64,000 nucleotides of DNA from positions 2,914,001-2,978,000 of the forward strand of contig MSED01000004.1 in the NCBI GenBank assembly GCA_002099365.1, given 5' to 3'. The position numbers and the translations under genes are program-made. Source of the DNA: Phialophora verrucosa (lineage: Eukaryota > Ascomycota > Eurotiomycetes > Chaetothyriales > Herpotrichiellaceae). The notes below the pieces were generated by a model, which saw only the letters and a program-made list of their open reading frames with translations, was not told where the DNA came from and made no database searches. This document shows, in pieces, positions 18,661-30,456 of the stretch (within the stretch, counting starts at the first letter, position 1; each line of letters begins with the position of its first letter).

Positions 18661-20134
18661 TAGACTATAGATCGGACAGTTTCGGACAGTAATTACGTTA
18701 GTATAGGGTTTTATTAGTACGACACCTTAAAAATTTACTTAGGGATAAAGTAATATATATTATTATTATTTCTTAAGATAATTTTATATATTATCTTAAT
18801 TTATATTCTATTTAACTAATACTACTATAATCCTACTAAAAAACACGAGATATAACGCGTTAATTATAATATTTTAAATATCGCGTTAAGTACTTTTTAA
18901 GTTTTAGCTATAATAATATTAGTAATAAACGCGCTAAGTGTTTTACTTATCGATAAGAGATTTATATAGGTAATAAAAGCCCGACCCGATACTAAATATC
19001 TTTAGATATTAACTTAAATTAAATAAATAGTTATATATTATAATATATTTAATTAAATATAATATATTTATACTTATTTATATTTAAGAACACGAAAAGA
19101 AACGCGAAATATTAATTTAAACGCGTAATATTAAATATCGCGTTAAGTATAATTTTAGTGTTATACCTTAGCGCTGTCCGATCTACAGTCTATATATAGT
19201 TTATACTATTCTCTTAACTTTATTAAGAAGTTATATAAAGTTATACTTATAAAGACTTCTATATATAGAAGTTAGTATTAGGCGTATTAAGAGAGGCGGC
19301 TAAGGCTTTTCTAGTTATTTATTTAAAAGATATTTAGCTTAAGGACTATTATATTTACTATTACTATATTAACCTTTTAGTAGATATTAACTTATATATT
19401 ATTTACGTTAAGCGTATTATTATTTAATTTAAGGACTTATAGCTTATAAAGCGTCTCGCCTATAGGCGATCTAATTATTAATATTATATTTAATACTACT
19501 ATAAATATAGCGGTTAATTAATATATACCTTAGTAAATATAGATTACTCCGCCTAGAGCTAACTAATATTAATTAGAACTTTAAGTATCGAGAGATAGTT
19601 AAGCTATTTATAAAGATAAATAAAGAGTAATTATAACTAGAGATATTATAGAAACGGTAGCTAATAGTTCTAGTAAAGTACATCTTATAAGTAATAATAA
19701 TAAGTCTACTATAGCTCTTAAATTATTAATAGTATTACTATAGATAATTACCTCAATATCTTATATAATTAATTATAATAGCCTTAAGCGATAATAGAAA
19801 TAATAATATTTAAATAGCTTAATAGTAGTATAATATAATAACTATAATATAAAGTAATATATCTATACTTAAATATTTTAAACTTAATAGGCTCTTTTAA
19901 CCTATATTAATTACTATAATATTTATATATTTAAAATACTACTTATTATATATATACTAGTGTTATAATTACTAAGAATGTTTCGGACAGTCTTAGTAAA
20001 ACCCGACCCGTCTAAGTACTATATCTAGGACTAATTAGACTCGGGCTTAGACAGGGTAAAAGTGTCCGAGTACTATTATCGGACCGGATAAAAGCCTCTA
20101 TAACCCGACCCGAAACTGTCCGATCTATAGTCTA
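18661..20134. mobile_element. TIR element(s), MITE or Tc1/mariner-like, decayed
   Basis: A 25-bp terminal inverted repeat is perfect between 18661-18685 and 20110-20134; both ends read TAGACTATAGATCGGACAG outward in. Each end carries a TA dinucleotide, consistent with TA target duplication. A third copy of the right end (19174-19192, one C/T difference) defines a possible 532-bp unit 18661-19192, so two related elements or an internal repeat are present. CCCGACCCG recurs near 18985, 20010 and 20105. No transposase frame survives. Confidence 0.6.
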
Positions 20135-21012
20135 AGGAAATATATACGGCCTACGCGCTATACATAAATAACCCCTAAGGTCTTAATATATCTTTATTTA
20201 TAATAAAAGCTTTATAATAAATAAATTAAAAGAGAGATAATAACGTTAATAAGTTTATAAATAAGCTAAAGAAATATATATAGTAATATAGACTATTATA
20301 TAAGCTATTATACTATTATATTAAACTTAACCTCTACTAATCCAAATACTTACGACTATAGAGAGGCTTTACCCGCGCTATATATTATCTCTAGAGGCCT
20401 TACCTTCGCTCGCTTCCGTATATAAGCTACTAAGTTCGACCGCGCCCTTAAGACTAGATAGAGAGAAGAGGCGGAGAGCTTATATAAAGAAATATCTAGA
20501 ATTAAAGGCCGTAGGCGAGATTAGAGAGTCTTAAAAGGCGTATAAGACTAAATAATAAGGCTAAGTTTTGTAATACTACTATTAAAAGAGGCGACGGCGA
20601 GGTATAACGGTAAGGTTATATATATTATAGTAAGAGAATATAGCACTATAATAGGAGTTATTTTCGCGGTATAATCTATATAAATAAGCTCCGTCGGAAG
20701 CCGGCTAAAGTTTATCCGAAAGCTATATTATATAAAAGGTATATTAAAAGGTATATCCGTATATATTCTATAAGTTTTGACGAGGGCCCTAAAACGAGGC
20801 TCTAAAGAGGTTGTCTAGAGACGTACTATCCCCTGCGTAGCCAGGAATAGTAACTAAAATCTTAGCATACAGTACTAAATACTCCTATATACATTTAAGC
20901 TGTAATATAGCTATCTGCAAGTTCAATATACATAATTATCTAGTATGTGCTGATGCCGGAGCCTATAACAAAGCTTATTATACGGCGGCGGAAAGCTACT
21001 TGCTAGAACATC
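20135..21012. other. Edge of the A+T-rich block
   Basis: Decay lessens rightward. Around 20380-20700 one plus-strand frame reads ATKFDRALKTR and then, after one stop, REEAESLYKEISRIKGRRRD, with other stops at TAA/TAG: a RIP-damaged coding sequence of unknown origin. From about 20860 composition returns to normal. Confidence 0.5.
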
Positions 21013-21471
21013 ATGGCTGTAGATGAATAGCTGAAACTAGGCCGAGTAGAAATCGCGGCCGAGAAGCTCGACGAAGTACAAGAGCTGTACGGTGAGGCCA
21101 ATAACAGCGAGTCGCACAAATGGCTCCACGAGCTGGCAAAATACCTAGAATAATTGCGCCTAGCCGTCAGGATAAAGCTTAAGGAAGCCCGGAAGAGAGG
21201 ATTCAGTGGCGCAACGCGACAGTTCGAATTGGAAGGGTCGGTCGAATCTCCGGTCGACGTCGAGGACGAGACGGTGGAAGAAATGAACCAGTTGGGAAAG
21301 ACCGAGAGCAGGGGCCGGCGGAGGAGCCTGTTGGGAGGGGGTCCAGGCGCTGGGGCTGTGAGTTTGATGGAGCCTCTCACTCCGTTTGAGTCCAGCTCGC
21401 TTGAGCCGGCCGGACAACTATTTGAAGGACGACGATTTCGAATGGACCGACACATGAGTTACACTTTCTAG
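21013..21471 (+). pseudogene. Gene fragment with two nonsense codons at the edge of the RIP block
   Basis: One frame runs from ATG 21013 to a TAG at the end, interrupted by TAG near 21028 and TAA near 21151. Around them it reads LKLGRVEIAAEKLDEVQELY, then WLHELAKYLE, then LRLAVRIKLKEARKRG and on to DRHMSYTF: a charged, helical C-terminal part of a protein I do not recognise. Both stops are what CAG and CAA (Gln) become by C-to-T change. The strand opposite is open for 150 codons but is compositionally poor (Ser/Pro/Arg). An intact last exon starting at 21154 cannot be excluded. Confidence 0.5.
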
Positions 21472-21579
21472 AGATCCATGTTCAATCTAGGTTGAAAACC
21501 TCATTTTCCCTTGGCCTGTGTCTTGTTGCTGCCGCCCTCAATAAATCCTCCCATGCTATACCTCCAATGGCTACCCTAC

Positions 21580-24500
21580 CTACTCGCCAGGCACCACCCA
21601 ACCACTCGATCCCAAAACACACCAGCGTCTTGTCATTTCAAAGCCAACTCTGTGAATGACGCCCCAGGCGCCGTCCTCCAAAATCTCCCTTCCCACCGCC
21701 GTCCCCGGTCCCCGCCACCGCATCATCCCCATCTCCGCCAGCACGACCGGCACCAGATACCGCTTCCTGCTATACCTCCTTGCAGGCATATATACACATG
21801 CCGCCGCGATCGCCGCGCAACATTCACTCCGGCCAAGCGGTAGCCCGCACAGGAAAACGCCATGCAGCGAGACAGTACAGAAAACACAGAGCATCGTCCA
21901 CGCGTTCCGCGGTATAATCACCAAGCCACGGTAAACTAGAACTACTGGCAGCGATATAATGATCCAAGGAGCCAGCTCGATCCAGATTCGATTCAACGGA
22001 TTGGCGAAGCAGTATATCGCAGCACAGAATGTCGTCACGGCGACAGTGGTCTTTGGAGCGGATTTGAGACCGATAATGACCAAACCTATGTTGCAAACCC
22101 AGGGCACAAGGCGTCCCAAAAGCTCGCCGACCCGTGCTTTGGCGACTTCTCGCCGTCGTTGCCAGAGTGAGCTTCCAAGTGTGCCGAGTGACTTATTTCT
22201 GCGCGCTCTCCATACTTCGTCGTTGGGGAGGGTAATGTCGTCTCTTATAGCTTGGATAAGGTGCTTCAGCGATGAAACATCCAGCACTCGCACGAAGGTC
22301 GGCAGCTCGCAGAGAAAGTAGATGAAGTGAGGCCGTTTTGACTCTAGGCAAGCGCTTTGGACAAAGGTCGCGCGTTTGAGAGTCAGACTATGGGTGGGAT
22401 TGGTGCGGATAAAATGTTCCAGCTCGGAATCCGTAAAGCTGTCGAACGCGAAGAGGACTGCTCCACGATCGCAATCACGAGCAGCCATCACCGATGAGAG
22501 GCCCGTTGACAAGAAAAGCCTCCGGTGCCGGGTCAAAACATCGTTGAGTTCCTCGTTGTGTTTGAAGAGTGTGAGCCGTTCGAGAGGCACGCGTCCAAAG
22601 ACATCCGGAATAGCAGAATTTGCACCTCGATCCAGGAGGATAGACGTTTTGGCCTCGGTTGATGTCGACGAGAACCTGTCCTTGACGGCCACGAAAAGTG
22701 GAGTTTCTTCATTGGAATTCTGGGAGTTAATGGCTATCCCGCTTTTTAGAAGCTCATCTACCAGATCCGTGAAGGACTCGGTGACGGTGACAATCTTCAC
22801 GGACATCAGCCGATGGAGAAGGTTGTTACCGCTTCGGTCTATGGATAGAAGCTCTTCGGACCGCGAACATAGGTAGTATTTGGCTGTTCGGAAGAGTTCG
22901 TTCTTGCAGAGGAATACTAAGATGGAGGAGTCTTCTACCTCAGTTGGCTTCAGTCGCTCAGCCACAGATCTGCCGCGCCATGAATCTCGAGTGTCGCAAC
23001 TCATGAGGATTTGCAAGCAGGGATCGTGGTTGAAGAAATCTAATTCCGAATGCGCCAACTCCGCCTTCTGGCAATGAGATACCAATTGGTCAAGGCAATA
23101 GGGCAGCAGAGGAAAATGGTACTCGACGGGTAGCCGGTTGTGGATGGCGAGCTGTGACGGTATCGTCAGCGATCTGATGACAGGGCGATGGAGGTACGAA
23201 TAGCAAGCTTCTGCTACAAAGTAAAGACCTCTCGCCTTGGCCTCTTCGCGGGAGCATTTGCACATATGGGCAATCTTTGCTTCGAAGAACTCCCGTACGG
23301 TGTCATGGATGAACTGGACTTTGGCGTTTGCAATTGAATCAAGGCTGAGGTCAAAATTGTCGGCCCATGGATGTTTGGAGTCCCAAATGTGAAGTGGAAA
23401 GTAGAATGACACCGCCCCTGGCGCATCTTTTAACGCTTGGTGATCGTCGACTAGTGCAGCAACAGTCTGTACGAAAGCATTTCCAAGACCGCTCCAGAAC
23501 CCTCGAGAGAAATCAAGGTTGACGGAAAAGTGTGCGCGATAGGACGAGCCGCCATAACCAGAAGGGTCAATGTTGTGCCTCAGCTCCGAGCGCTGAATAT
23601 TTACATTTCCAGTGTTGGAGCCTGATGGAATTGTGACAGCAATTCTGTTCTCGAGCGCTGTCCCCTCTTGGGAAGTTGGCAATTCCTCATCTGCGTCCTC
23701 GTATGGTGGTTCTTCCGCACTTTGGGTCTCGGGAGCATCTTGAACTGAACCCTCAACAGTATCAAGGGTTTCATCTGCAGTATCTCCGTTCATATTCGTA
23801 GCCACAGTGTTAGAATTCTGCAACAGGCCTTGAGGATCGCTTCCAGAATCGACTTGCTCCACTGCTGTTTGAGACTCGCTGTCATCTGAGCTATAGTCGA
23901 CCGGCACTTCAACAATGACTTCTAGTAGGCCCTTCGATAGATTCAAGATTCGTCGAAGAAATCGTTCATACTTGGCCCGCGCGATCTTCGGGTCATCTCG
24001 CCAGTCGTCGACTTGATCAGTGTCCCTGACATGACGGGTTTCGAGAGCGTCATGTAGCGTTGATAGACTCATCGGTGCATTGGCAAACAGGACCCATTGC
24101 CACAACGCGAGAGCCTCAGGCGTATCTCGATCATCAAAAGTCTCAAAGCCTTTGCTGAAGCAGTCCTGTAGTTGGGTGGGAAGATGTTCTAATTCAGCTT
24201 CGGTGGAGGAGATAAGGCGACCCCTTTTATGATCCTCTTTGATTGTTCGAAGAGCAAACTTTGCCCACAGAAAGACTCCCTGAGACTTGTTGGCAATACT
24301 TTCGGCGAGTGCGCGTCGTGATTCGGTGTCCATTTCTGTGTACTGTGGAAGCTCGGCGTTGGCGTACTTGTAAATATCGGGCCAGTTCTCATCCTCCATG
24401 ATTATCTCGAGGTAGCAGTCCCCTTGCTCTTTCGCGTAGTGTTGACTTGACATGCAGACGTTGATATTGGCCTTGCTATTGTTGGCCATTGCAGTAAGAG

Positions 24501-26594
24501 TCTTGAAAAAGGCAATGACATCCTCTGCATCTCTGCATTCGTCGACTCCGTCAATGAAGAAGTCGAAGCGCACTCCCTCCCTTCGGAGGACAGACGCGGA
24601 CAGCCTTTCCTTCAGGTCATCGGATGACCATTGTATGGAGGCATGGGTATCTCGCTGTTTTCGGTAGTTTGAAACGAAATCCTTACCAAGTGTCTTGTCC
24701 TGTTGTATAATCTGGTGCCACAAAGAACGATACATACCTTCAGTATTCTGTTCGATGGTCTCGCCGCGGCGGCTGAAGTAGTGTGCCACGGCGACATGAT
24801 TGGAAACCGAGGACGATTCATATGACGTTTCTCGAAACATTGTCTTCAGCAAGACACTTTTACCGGCCCCCGGCTTCCCTTTGAGCCACAGAAGGCCGTG
24901 ATGGCTCTCATATCTCCGCCTCAATACCCAATCTAAAAATGCTCTGTTTTCAAACACCCAGCGGCAAGTGAACTGGCTAGGCGCTTGTATGAGGCGCTGC
25001 CGTGATTCCATTTCCGGAAAGCTCAGGGATCGGAGGCATTCTACAGGCGTTTAGTACAAGAACTACTCATGTGCAGACAAACCTGCCATTCTCGTGCTCA
25101 TCAAGGATCTGCAATTGCCCTGCATGACCTCAGCCGCTCCGCCTCTGGGTTTAGGATGTGTCAGGCTGACCTAAAGCTTCATGAGCAGCATACTGGCGTC
25201 GATCCGCGTTCTTCTTTCGAATATCTCGGATAAACATCTTAAGAGTGCCACCCACTTGGAGATATCCAGGATCTTTTGGACTAGAAAATTTACACATGGT
25301 AATGTGGTTGGCGTCAATAGTCTCAGCGCGTTCTCGGTCGTCATCCAAGCTGGAAGAATTGGGGTGGACAACCTATCTTATCAGTTTGTCGCTTTCAACA
25401 ATGTCGTTGATGGTGGCGTACCAGCTCGTTCAACACCCCGACATTCACACCGGCCAGTGCTTTAGCCTCTTGGAATGTTTTTACGCGAAATTTGTGCTTG
25501 TCCCACAGCCTCCGAAATTCAGTTCGCCCGAGTTCAAGCTCGGGACCGTCAACAAGCGCGGTAATAATCTTGTCGTTAGAGTCGAAACGTAGAAGCATGC
25601 TCGCCACGCGGCGGACATCATTCCCCAGATCGGCCATGGATTGGCTACCACGATGTGGCGTGCCCATGAAAACAACGGCGGCGGTGTTTTTCATGATCTC
25701 CTTTACACTGTCTTCTGGACTAACGTCTGATCGGCGAAGAACCTCCGAAAATCAGTATCTCATCAGGCTGATGCAAATCGAAACTCACCTCTTTCACAAC
25801 AATACCACCAAGAGAGTGTGCTACAAACACAAGCGGCCGACCAGCGACTTGTTCTCGTTCCAGCGCTGCTAGAAGATTTCTGGCATGCGCAAAGATACTA
25901 TTTTTGGTCGCGGCCTCATAGCCCTTGGTCACGACGGTATCGTAACCCCACGATAGAACACGAATATCACTGCATTCTTTAGCCAGAATCTCAGCTGGCC
26001 AGAAAATTGTTGAGCTCCCTTCCACTGGCTCGTATGAAGCCACCGCCTCCGGATTGGGGTCTAATGAACTTCGTCCACGACCAAAGCCTGGCCATGCGAT
26101 CTTCTTCTTCTTCTTCTTTTGACCACTTGGATTCGGGGAGGGGGTCCGACTGACTGACTGAGAGGAAGCAGCGCTTGTGGGAGGCTTTTGGCAAGCCCAG
26201 GTATCGTACGGATGTCCTTGCAGTCCATGGACGAATATGACGCTGCGGTTAATGTCAGCTTCGACGGCAAAGAGGTTCTCCTTGGGAGTGCGAACTCGGC
26301 TTCCGCTTTTCCTTGCCCGGGATCGTATACGACGTTCAGACCAGTCTTCTGGATGTCAGCAGGCCGGAAGCTTGATCCAACCTCGTGGCCGTCGACAGGC
26401 AGAGGGCTCAAAGCAGCGACTTGAACGTCAGCAGACTGAGCAGTTGGCGCAGCTTCTTGAGCATTGGCAGGGTGAGAGGTAGATGTAGTTGTTTGAAAGC
26501 TGGCGGGCGGAAGAGCCGGTCCAGCTTCTTGGACGCTGAGAGACCGAGGGCTTGCTCCAGTCTCCTGTACATTGGTCGCTCCCGAGGTATCCAT
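21580..26594 (-). CDS. NLR-like STAND protein: alpha/beta-hydrolase, NACHT, ankyrin, membrane tail (six exons)
   Basis: Model: complement of 26296..26594, 25789..26242, 25422..25742, 25194..25372, 25083..25144 and 21580..25040; 1591 aa; all phases agree. N-terminal 95 residues are low-complexity with VQEAG-type repeats. Then GLNVVYDPG and VIFVHGLQGHPYDTW, nucleophile VAHSLGG (about residue 243) and VVFMGTPHRGS: the serine-esterase-like domain found in fungal NLRs. NACHT part: CLRSLSFPEMESR, Walker A GKPGAGKS (493-500), Walker B FDFFIDGVDEC (about 601-611). About 1140-1250: ankyrin-like units (GNNLLHRL, ETPLFVAV). The last 120 residues hold three or four hydrophobic segments (LVIIGL, WIIISLPVVLVYRGLVII). 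Such proteins trigger incompatibility or immunity-like cell death in fungi. The first intron uses a weak GTTCGC donor. A longer start is at 26654. Confidence 0.85.
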
Positions 26595-27585
26595 TTTGCG
26601 GTGCATGAGAGCTTTGGAAGAGGAGAAATTCGGCCAGGCACTCCTTTCTTTCATATATCAGGCTGCCAAGTTACTTCGCCACAGCCGCCTCTTGCGATAC
26701 GGGCCAAGGCAGACTTCAGACATTCAGGATAATAGAAGCCGCGAGTCACATGTTCATCTGATCGTCCACAATGCCCGACCAGGCTGACCCTAAGCAACAC
26801 ATGAGTCCATTGTCAGGGCTGTGTATTTTGTGAGCATCTGAGAAGTATTGGCAAGTCTCGTCCCATTTGGGCGGGCAGGGAACAAGCTGTTCACGAGAGC
26901 ATTGACTTGAAGCAGTGGATTAGTGAGAGAACCCAGCTGCCTTTTCCCGCAAAAGTATGACTAGAAGATTTGGGTCTTATTGGCTCCGTCTGCCAGGCAT
27001 GAGAAAGGGCATCTTCAAGCAATTTCAGCCACGGCCAAGGTGCTGCAATTGGCCCATCCAAGAGGCGGGGTAAGGGCGACCTCGTGTTCAAATCCAGGGC
27101 TGAGTGGGAGGGCCAAGGTCTTGGTCGATCATATATTCTGTCGTGAGTTTGGCAGGTGGTTTGACAAATGCCTCTTCAGCCGGACAAGGAACGTTTCAAT
27201 TGAATTCAGAGTACGGGAGAAATTAGTCAAGCTCGTCATCACGAACACCAATTAAGGCCCCGGCCAACCGCCAGCGGACTTTCGTCGCTTCCGTTCACTG
27301 TATCACTAGCAACCACGGATGATTCAACACCGTGGGTGCACTCAATCGGAAGCCGGACGACAAGCGGATTCTGTCTTTCTGTGCAAAATGTGATAGCTGT
27401 TGTAGAGCGAGAGTGGTATGAAAGAGAGAATCGAACTCGGATGTTGGCATGTTTAATAAACATCCCGAGTTACCCAATCTTTTAGTTTCATCGATTGACC
27501 ATATCGCATGTCATTGTACGGGCACTTGCGACTGCAGGTACCTAAATTCGTTCGTAATCTTCCATCTTCATAAGGAGGTCTGTGA
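26595..27585. other. Intergenic; upstream region of the NLR-like gene
   Basis: No gene is supported. It contains a tRNA-like B-box near 27430 that does not fold properly (see rejected items). The NLR promoter should lie at about 26600-26900. Confidence 0.4.
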
Positions 27586-29180
27586 CTAGACAATCAACAC
27601 TTCTTCAAAGTCCTTTTCTGGATCAACCAGAAACGGATTTCGGACGTGGCTCCTGTCAGTCAAGCGCTGATTGACGCTGCCACATTCGTCCTCCATGCTG
27701 GTAGCTACATTTTCACCGATGCGGACAGGCAGGGTTTCGTGCATTGCTAAACCGATCCAAGACCATCGCCGCCGCGAAGCATCAACAGGTGTCAATATCA
27801 GTCCGACCGTGCCGGTGAGTAAAGATTCCCACTCATACCGTGCCAAACACAGATACCATGCCTCAGGAGGGGCTGTATCAAGGGGTATGTCAGGAGTCCA
27901 CGGGAAGGTGACGCGTTTCTGAGACTTAGGGATTCTGAGTGCACGGCCCCCGAGGCTTCTGATTCGTCCTGTCTCGTGAACACCAAATACCCAACGTCGC
28001 CTATCTGGTCCTCGCCGTCATCCTAGATATCCAGCTCAGCACTCGCTGGTGGTTCCGTTTCTCCATCATTCGACAGAGTCAAGAATGAATTGGCCCGAGT
28101 CGTATCGCCGCTGTCACGGCCCGCAACGAGCCACACTCGTTTCAGCTGAGAAACCACTTTCAAGACAGTACAATTAACATTGGTCGATTCTCTACCTGTT
28201 TGATCGACTAACTCGATAACTTTGACCCAAGCTCTACCGAAGGACTACGGTCGAATGGGTGGACAGGTTGCTCGACCGAGGCCCAGGAGAAGGAAGGGGC
28301 TCCAGACGTTGATCGCTTTGGAGATCCCGGTTTTTCGTTTGAGGCCAACACCGAACTCCAGAGCAGCTCTGTCGCAAGATTCGAAACCCACAGGCCGACC
28401 TTATATTCGAGGCCACGGACTCTCTCGAATAAAGTTGCAATTCCAGGAATCACCACCATCTTGTCGGACTGATAAGTCAACTTGCAAGAGGTGTAGCGGC
28501 TGACTATATCTCTCCAGACTGATCGAAACTGGTCAGAATGGGCGAGCGAGGATCTGTCTTCAGTGAGCATCTGGCTGATCTGGTACTTAGGATTTGCTGC
28601 AAAGCCGTTTGGAACGATGACTGTCCTGAAACGGCCCTCGGGCTTTCCATCTCCGGTGGAATCGTGGCTCAAGTTGCCAAATGGCCGGCTCTCGGTGGCC
28701 TCACATGTAACGCATCGCCACCAGAGACCCCCGGAACCGAAGTACAACGTTCGCGTTGCCGAATAATCTTCCTGAAATACCCAGGCTCGAGTCTGCAAGG
28801 GAGACGCGAATCTGCCCGTGATCTGATGTTCGCGCCTCGTTGTCCATACAGTACTCGAAAGCCTCAATCGAGTTCCGGGAACGCGGCAGTCTCGAAGACA
28901 GAGAGGGTTTCGCTTGAGGCAACATCCCCAAGAGCTGGACTGGGCCGCCAGGGCGGCGATCGTCAAGGCTGCCTGGCGATACACCTGGCCCATTTCCACG
29001 GACTCCGTGGCCCAGTCCTCTTCTGAGTCCTGTATGATGCAGAGGGCGTCAATCCAGAGATAGCTGAAGCTGAGCTGTCGGATTACGTCAACCGCGTCCT
29101 AGATCGTCTTCGGCAAGATCGAGTAGTCGATGTTGCTTGAGTACTCGGCGATGTTCTTGCTATGTGTGTGATAACAGGTT
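27586..29180 (-). pseudogene. HET-domain gene, broken
   Basis: The minus strand reads, in pieces, SILPKTI-stop-DAVDVIRQLSF, SYLWIDALCIIQDSEEDWA, MGQVYRQAALTIAALAAQSS and RAWVFQEDYSATRTL, then a C-terminal WASVEQPV and, in other frames, KVIELVDQTG, WYLCLARYEWESLLTG and FEEVLIV. These are successive landmarks of fungal heterokaryon-incompatibility (HET) proteins. Damage: TAG at 29100-29098 where the family has Gln, a frame change near 28250, another TAG near 28024, and a further frame change near 27920. Introns could explain the later shifts but not the TAG in the LPKTxQDA motif. HET proteins promote cell death after fusion of unlike hyphae, and loss is often tolerated. Confidence 0.8.
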
Positions 29181-29429
29181 CTAGAAGACCTCAGATCATG
29201 CATCGTTGACAGTCCATTGAGACAGATGATGTGAATGTTGCACGACAAACGCAGCGATCTTGACCAATCTCAGTCTGGAGGGACGCGCCCACGTCGAACG
29301 TCTATGCAGAGACAAATCCTTTCTCGAACCCGCTTCACCGGCTAACGCGAAATTACTCTGGCTGCAGCTCAGCCGCGGCTGAACGGTCAGCGTTGGCAAT
29401 ACATACTGTCCTGAATGCTGAGTCGCATG

Positions 29430-29752
29430 TCGTGTAGCTGGCTGGCTCAAACAAAATGAGAGCTTTCCTCAGGAAACAGAAAATTCCAGAGGTTTTCATG
29501 CATAGAGTGCTATTGGCCGTTATCTTGGATTTTTCTCGCCAGCGCGTGGTTGCCCCATCTATAAGATAGAACAAAATAGCTGGGAGCATTGTAGGAGTCA
29601 TATTCGCAAACGGAAATGGATATCTGATTAGAAATCATATCTGGCAGAATCATAATGAGTCGGAATGAATACGGTTTAGTTAATGGCAAGTATTGATACA
29701 TCGTATCGAGATCATGTGGAACAATACCAAGAGCAGAAATCGAGCGCGGCAA
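29430..29752 (-). pseudogene. Second HET-domain fragment (N-terminal type)
   Basis: Minus strand 29752-29510 reads FRLIMILPD, ISVCEYDSYNAPSYFVLSYRW and GNHALARKI, the xxYxALSYxWG opening of a HET domain. It continues in another frame with HENLWNFLF and stops. It is not in frame with the HET core at 27586-29180 and may belong to a different HET subfamily, so two decayed HET genes are likely. Confidence 0.55.
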
Positions 29753-30011
29753 AATATATAGTAATCTAAGACCGTTATCATCTCCATGTATTTGGCTTTC
29801 TTCAGTTGCTAACTGACCTTTCTACAGACCGTGATCTGCCAGCGACATAGCCACGTTTGAGTGGGTTAGGAACATAGTTGGGAGAACGATCCAAGGAGTC
29901 TGAAGCAAGGGTAAATTCTGGTTTGGGGCTTAATACTCAGCCTCATGCTCCTACGATTGGCTAGCTGGATGCAAGGCACTTTGGGGGAGGACGCGAGGGT
30001 CAGCCCACCAG

Positions 30012-30456
30012 TGTCACGGACTGATCTTCCGGGCAGCCAGTGTGCAGCTTTTGCGGGGAAGGTCGGGCGAGTGCCAGGCCCGGCGTGTGACAGGGATCGG
30101 AAGTGTGCCGGGCATGTGAGTGCATGTGCCCTGTAATGACTCTCGAATGCCCGAGTCACAGGCGTGCCCAAAGGTTATCACGTGACGTGGACCAGTATGG
30201 ATCAGAGGGGAAACACTTATCCCGGAGACCCAGGTAGAGTCATGAGCAGAAGGAGGTCTATATAGGAACACTCATTACCAGGACTTGTTGGAAGTCCTTC
30301 GTAGTCAATAACATCGACCACTCAGCCCAAAATGTTACCAAGCCTTCAAATCCAATTGTTCAGTACCTACCTAGCCCGACCTCAAACAGAAGCAAGAGCA
30401 CCCTTGTGCCTCGCGTACCACCCCTAGCCCTGCGTCCATGCCCCTGGGTCGTGATA
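30012..30456 (+). repeat. Probable solo LTR of a related gypsy element
   Basis: Starts TGTCACG and ends CGTGATA, an inverted repeat with one C/T difference. In the same order as the intact chromovirus LTR it has TCACGTGAC (30178-30186), a CTATATAG TATA box near 30255, and, 42 nt after the TATA start, CGTAGTCAATAACA, 14 nt identical to the LTR RNA-start motif of the intact element. The rest is too diverged to align by eye. No clean target duplication was found (ACCAG left, ATAAG right). Confidence 0.45.

Noticed and set aside
12601..20900. Centromere or giant Starship-type element
   Set aside because: A+T-rich RIP-decayed DNA alone does not define a centromere; ordinary genes flank it closely, and no tyrosine-recombinase captain gene or matching boundaries are visible.
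26061..26654. A separate 197-aa minus-strand protein
   Set aside because: Its N-terminal half is exon 1 of the NLR-like gene; the rest is the wrong frame. Removing the 53-bp intron joins YDPGQGKAEA to VIFVHGLQG, the family pattern.
27415..27481. tRNA-like sequence on the minus strand (GAGTTCGATTCTC B-box, TGGGTAACTCGG A-box-like)
   Set aside because: The T-stem closes only three pairs, the acceptor stem only about five of seven, and the apparent anticodon (ATT) is not expected for a nuclear tRNA. At most a degenerate tRNA-derived sequence.
30331..30426. 31-codon ORF after a TATA box
   Set aside because: It lies inside the probable solo LTR, whose own promoter explains the TATA box.
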